Of a stretch of 6,987 nt of DNA, positions 5,095 to 6,987 are shown piece by piece; the stretch's first letter is position 1, and every line of letters starts with the position of its first letter. The notes beneath the pieces are model-generated. The model did not search any database. It was not told the origin of the DNA and was given only the letters and a program-made list of their open reading frames with translations. The translations under genes were made by a program, and so were the position numbers. This stretch comes from an uncultured Bacilli bacterium (GTDB taxonomy: Bacteria; Bacillota_I; Bacilli_A; RF39; UBA660). The stretch spans positions 1 through 6,987 of the forward strand of contig CALVVD010000048.1 in NCBI GenBank assembly GCA_944363745.1, written 5' to 3'.

Positions 5095-5697
5095 TTATCT
5101 TCTATATTCTTTCCATTGTGTTTCTTCTGCTATCTCTGTTATTAATTTTCCGTTATATGTAAAATATGATGGACCAGCTATATTATATCCCTTTAAATTT
5201 TTTACAATAGCAGATAAAGAAGTTAACTCTTCTTTGTATTTTACTTTATGATTATTCACAACTGTAACTTTAATATTTGCATCTTCTGTATATACTAATT
5301 CTGCCCCTTTTGGAATACCACATTTATCAAAATCAATTGGCGGTCTTTTTGTAGTTATTTTTGCTTGCTTAACTCTTTTTAATTTATTTGTAGATCCACT
5401 TATAATAGCTATTGCTTCTATTAATTGATAAGCTTGTTCTGGGGTCATAACATAAAACTCTCTATTTTTTGAAACTCTTAAATCTGCATTGAGATCATCA
5501 ATTAGTTGATGTAATTTCTTATCTTCAAGATTACCATTAGTTTCATAAGTTGCATATACTTCATACTCATATGGAAGTGCTGTGGTACTAAGTTGTTTTC
5601 TTCTTTCTTCTACATTTGTGGCATAACCAATTTTAACCATATTTATTAAAGCAGGATTTGTCATAATGTAAATATATCCTTTTTCATTTCCACTCAT
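5095..5697 (-). CDS. GIY-YIG (T5orf172-type) nuclease-like protein with RAMA/DUF4357-like C-terminus
   Basis: This 200-residue protein has two parts. Residues 6-95 fit the T5orf172 branch of the GIY-YIG fold: GYIYIM (7-12) for the first strand, VKIGYA (21-26) for the YIG strand, then VEERRKQL (29-36) with the conserved arginine, a helix with H63, and NREFY (78-82) carrying E80 as likely metal ligand. After a basic linker (about 105-119), residues 127-185 (GIPKGAELVYT, then LTSLSAIVKNLKG, then GPSYFTYNGKL) resemble the RAMA/DUF4357 domains attached to restriction and modification proteins and proposed to recognise modified DNA. The start at 5697 has AAAAGGAG 8 nt upstream, only 18 bp after the hsdR stop, so it belongs to the restriction operon. 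Proteins of this kind often accompany type I systems, but their job is not established; a nuclease aimed at foreign or modified DNA is the natural guess. The nuclease family is fairly secure, the C-terminal domain name less so. Confidence 0.8.
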   Translation of the reverse strand: MSGNEKGYIYIMTNPALINMVKIGYATNVEERRKQLSTTALPYEYEVYATYETNGNLEDKKLHQLIDDLNADLRVSKNREFYVMTPEQAYQLIEAIAIISGSTNKLKRVKQAKITTKRPPIDFDKCGIPKGAELVYTEDANIKVTVVNNHKVKYKEELTSLSAIVKNLKGYNIAGPSYFTYNGKLITEIAEETQWKEYRR

Positions 5698-5715
5698 ATT
5701 TTTTGCTCCTTTTAA

Positions 5716-6987
5716 CTATTTTTTACGATTATATTCTTCACTTTCTTCAGCAACCATTGCTAAATTATTATCCTCTTCCTCATCAGTAACATCATATCTT
5801 ATCTCATTGTTCTCTTCATTATTTGAACTATTTATTCCAAAATATTTTTCAAAGAATTTCTTAATTTTATCAATTATTGTTTTTTTCTTTTCTGCTCTAT
5901 TGCCTCCTCCAAATCTTCTCATTGGTGGTAATATTTTTTCTATATCTGTACCTGTTGTTTTAACTTCTCCATCTCTAAAAGAATTATCTAAAAACTTTCT
6001 TGTTGCTTCTTCATTTAGGTTCTCTTCATTTATCAAATTTTCTAAATCTATTTCTTTTTGTTCTCTTACAAACTTAGCCCAATCGCTATATACATTTGTA
6101 TCTGCATTTATTTTTGAAATAAACTTGTCTATTAACTCTTTCTTTGAACGAAGTGCTAAACTTGATTTAATAGCTTTATCAATAGATCCTAATATTTCTT
6201 TATCTTCACAATTTGAATCATGATATTTAGACACTAGCATCAATATATAGTCTATATTTACTTCTACTTGTTTTACAAGTTCCATTTCAAATACTATATC
6301 TTCTTTAATGCTTTCCTCTTCTTCTGGCTTGGATTTATATTCTTCATATAAATCTGTATATGTTCCTATATAATCTTGGAAATCTCTTTCTGATAATATT
6401 TCATTTCCTGCAAATTTATCAAATGAAGATAATATATTTCTAAGTCTTAAAATATTTCCCATTAGTACAATAAAGTCTTTCTTATTTTGTTCTCCTATTA
6501 TCTGCACTCCTAAAGGATATTTTTGTATCAACATAGCTATTCTTGCTTCATACCCTATATGTTTTCTTCCTTTATCATCTTCATAACCATAATAGTAATC
6601 TTCATAAGATTTAAGTAATACAATTCCACTTGCATGTTTATCTCCAAATAGTGCAATAGCATCATTTGTAGCTTCTTCTAAATCTCTAAAGCATACAATA
6701 TTTCCATATGTTTTTACAGAGTTTAAAATACGGTTTGTTCTTGAATATGCTTGTATCAATCCATGTTGTTTTAAGTTTTTATCTACCCATAGCGTATTTA
6801 ATGTTGTTGCATCAAATCCCGTCAAAAACATATTTACTACTACCAATAAATCAACTTCTCTATTTTTTACCCTATCGGATAAGTCTTTATAATAGTCTTG
6901 GAATCCATTCCCCTCTGATGAAAAATTTGTTTTAAATTTCCTATTATATTCCCCTATAACAAAGTCTAAAAACTCTTTTGAACTTTG
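5716..6987 (-). CDS. hsdR: Type I restriction enzyme R subunit HsdR, C-terminal part (5' end outside window)
   Basis: The open frame runs off the window edge, giving the last 423 residues of the protein; the TTG and ATG codons near 6846 and 6831 are internal, because in-frame coding continues upstream through DYYKDLSDRVKNREVD. Residue numbers below are for this fragment. Helicase motif V is VNMFLTGFDA (51-60) and motif VI is QAYSRTNRI (79-87), with WVDKNLKQHGLI between, all typical of HsdR. The remainder is the helical C-terminal domain of EcoR124-type HsdR, which docks the subunit on the HsdM2S methylase, ending in a PPMRRFGGGNR segment, a KKFFEKYFGI helix and an acidic tail. HsdR uses ATP to translocate DNA and cuts far from unmodified sites. 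The missing N-terminus should hold the PD-(D/E)xK nuclease and helicase motifs I-IV. hsdM and hsdS are expected beyond the window. The stop is TAG at 5718-5716, 18 bp before the GIY-YIG gene. Confidence 0.93.
   Translation of the reverse strand, partial: QSSKEFLDFVIGEYNRKFKTNFSSEGNGFQDYYKDLSDRVKNREVDLLVVVNMFLTGFDATTLNTLWVDKNLKQHGLIQAYSRTNRILNSVKTYGNIVCFRDLEEATNDAIALFGDKHASGIVLLKSYEDYYYGYEDDKGRKHIGYEARIAMLIQKYPLGVQIIGEQNKKDFIVLMGNILRLRNILSSFDKFAGNEILSERDFQDYIGTYTDLYEEYKSKPEEEESIKEDIVFEMELVKQVEVNIDYILMLVSKYHDSNCEDKEILGSIDKAIKSSLALRSKKELIDKFISKINADTNVYSDWAKFVREQKEIDLENLINEENLNEEATRKFLDNSFRDGEVKTTGTDIEKILPPMRRFGGGNRAEKKKTIIDKIKKFFEKYFGINSSNNEENNEIRYDVTDEEEDNNLAMVAEESEEYNRKK

Noticed and set aside
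5807..6223. Plus-strand open frame of 138 codons
   Set aside because: It is antisense to the well-supported C-terminal part of hsdR, with the same complement-derived composition and no initiation signals.
5716..6846. hsdR starting at the TTG near 6846 as a complete short gene
   Set aside because: In-frame HsdR-like sequence continues upstream to the window edge, so the codon is internal and the gene is simply cut by the window.
6708..6935. Plus-strand open frame of 75 codons
   Set aside because: It is antisense to the conserved helicase motif V/VI region of hsdR; no family resemblance or ribosome binding site.
1..6987. CRISPR array, tRNA or rRNA genes
   Set aside because: No regularly spaced repeats with unique spacers, no cloverleaf-like sequence and no rRNA signature were seen on either strand.

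Overview
The window is strongly AT-rich, with AT-biased codon use, strong AGGAGG-type ribosome binding sites and TTGACA/TATAAT-type promoter elements. Together with a Tn4451-type TnpV homologue and a clostridial-looking RelB/YafQ pair, this points to a low-GC Bacillota bacterium of the Clostridia or Tissierellia kind. No species can be named from the sequence alone. The gene content is that of an accessory (defence or mobile) island, not core chromosome.

Left block, plus strand (about 1-1665). About 290 bp without a gene carry a TTCG-loop hairpin, an 11-bp-period tandem repeat and an imperfect inverted repeat. Next come a complete tnpV-type gene and a small unknown gene, whose start is best moved to 662. 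A strong promoter overlapped by inverted repeats then drives a relB/dinJ-like antitoxin gene and a yafQ-like toxin gene. The toxin gene is broken by a single extra base near 1519: all the family's downstream catalytic residues are still encoded, but in another frame. A perfect 13-bp hairpin terminator closes the block and probably works in both directions.

Right block, minus strand (6987 down to 1811). Reading in the direction of transcription, the window starts inside hsdR, the restriction/translocation subunit of an EcoR124-like type I restriction system. An 18-bp gap separates it from a gene for a GIY-YIG (T5orf172-type) nuclease-like protein with a C-terminal RAMA/DUF4357-like domain. A good rho-independent terminator ends that transcript. 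A short regulatory gap with a 12-bp tandem repeat follows, then two overlapping genes: a DUF1837-type nuclease (hamA) and an 804-residue superfamily 2 helicase (hamB). Gene order, overlap and motifs identify this pair as a Hachiman anti-phage system.

How the genes fit together: the right block stacks two or three nucleic-acid defence modules (type I restriction, a GIY-YIG accessory protein, and Hachiman) tail to tail with a mobile-element remnant and a decayed toxin-antitoxin locus. Hachiman itself is known. The less ordinary points are the GIY-YIG/RAMA-like protein tied to hsdR, the repeat-covered control region that insulates hamAB, and the frameshifted toxin that leaves an apparently intact antitoxin behind its own regulated promoter.
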